Below, in pieces: positions 5,935 to 6,007 of a stretch of 6,007 nt of DNA. The translations under genes were made by a program, and so were the position numbers. The DNA is from Chloroflexi bacterium UBA4733 (GTDB lineage Bacteria; Chloroflexota; UBA4733). Where the stretch lies: positions 1 to 6,007 of the forward strand of contig DHIZ01000134.1 of NCBI GenBank assembly GCA_002404055.1, read 5' to 3'. Numbering within the stretch: the stretch's first letter is position 1; every line of letters begins with the position of its first letter. Below the pieces are notes generated by a model. The model ran no database searches and had not been told where the DNA came from. It saw only the letters and a list, made by a program, of their open reading frames with translations.

Positions 5935-6007
5935 TCACTTGCTTGCCGCTTGCCGGCGCAGGAAGGCGAGATCGTCGCCCGTCTGGGCGAGCAGGTCCGG
6001 AACGGCC
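5935..6007 (-). CDS. C-terminal end of an unidentified gene (partial)
   Basis: The last 23 codons before TGA 5937-5935 read AVPDLLAQTGDDLAFLRRQA then ASK. The composition looks like a helical protein C-terminus (alternating Leu and Ala with charged residues) and the reading frame is GC-rich at third positions. The rest lies beyond the right edge. It is co-oriented with the PHP gene, 67 nt upstream of that gene's first ATG. The tail is too short to name a family. Confidence 0.5.
   Translation of the reverse strand, partial: AVPDLLAQTGDDLAFLRRQAASK

Overview
This is a GC-rich bacterial window with strong Shine-Dalgarno sites. It carries accessory catabolic enzymes rather than housekeeping genes. 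The enzyme types (neutral-ceramidase-like protein, tandem alpha/beta hydrolase, sugar-dehydrogenase-like MDR protein, CehA/McbA-like PHP hydrolase) and the GCGACTGAAGTCGC-type palindrome fit a free-living Chloroflexota or Planctomycetota-like bacterium. That assignment rests on memory of similar loci and is not proven by the sequence.

Layout. (1) Bases 1-722, minus strand: a neutral/alkaline ceramidase-family protein running off the left edge. Its frame is open, but the conserved N-terminal and C-terminal family blocks are joined with most of the middle missing, so it is probably a decayed or internally deleted gene. (2) Bases 723-1085: a 363-bp divergent gap. It holds a possible coding scrap on the minus strand and a good sigma70-like promoter pointing right. 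(3) Bases 1086-3419, plus strand: a 777-aa protein with two alpha/beta-hydrolase modules. The first has Glu where the nucleophile should be (GYGEGG); the second keeps a Ser nucleophile (GLSYGG). (4) Bases 3473-3569: a 97-bp nested palindrome made of two perfect inverted repeats, which looks like a dispersed genomic element. (5) Bases 3634-4698, plus strand: a 354-aa medium-chain dehydrogenase/reductase with a Rossmann motif but no zinc-MDR cysteines. (6) Bases 4699-4874: a convergent gap with no clear terminator. (7) Bases 4875-5867, minus strand: a 330-aa PHP-domain metallohydrolase with all the metal motifs. (8) Bases 5935-6007, minus strand: the last 23 codons of another gene.

The esterase-like hydrolase and the MDR oxidoreductase are co-oriented. 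They are separated by the palindrome, and each has its own ribosome binding site. They could act one after the other, ester cleavage then polyol/sugar oxidation, but this is only inferred from proximity. The PHP gene faces them and probably belongs to a separate leftward unit with the gene cut by the right edge. I see no CRISPR array, tRNA, rRNA, intact insertion sequence or recognisable defence system. The most interesting points are the internally deleted ceramidase, the active/inactive tandem hydrolase, and the nested palindrome.
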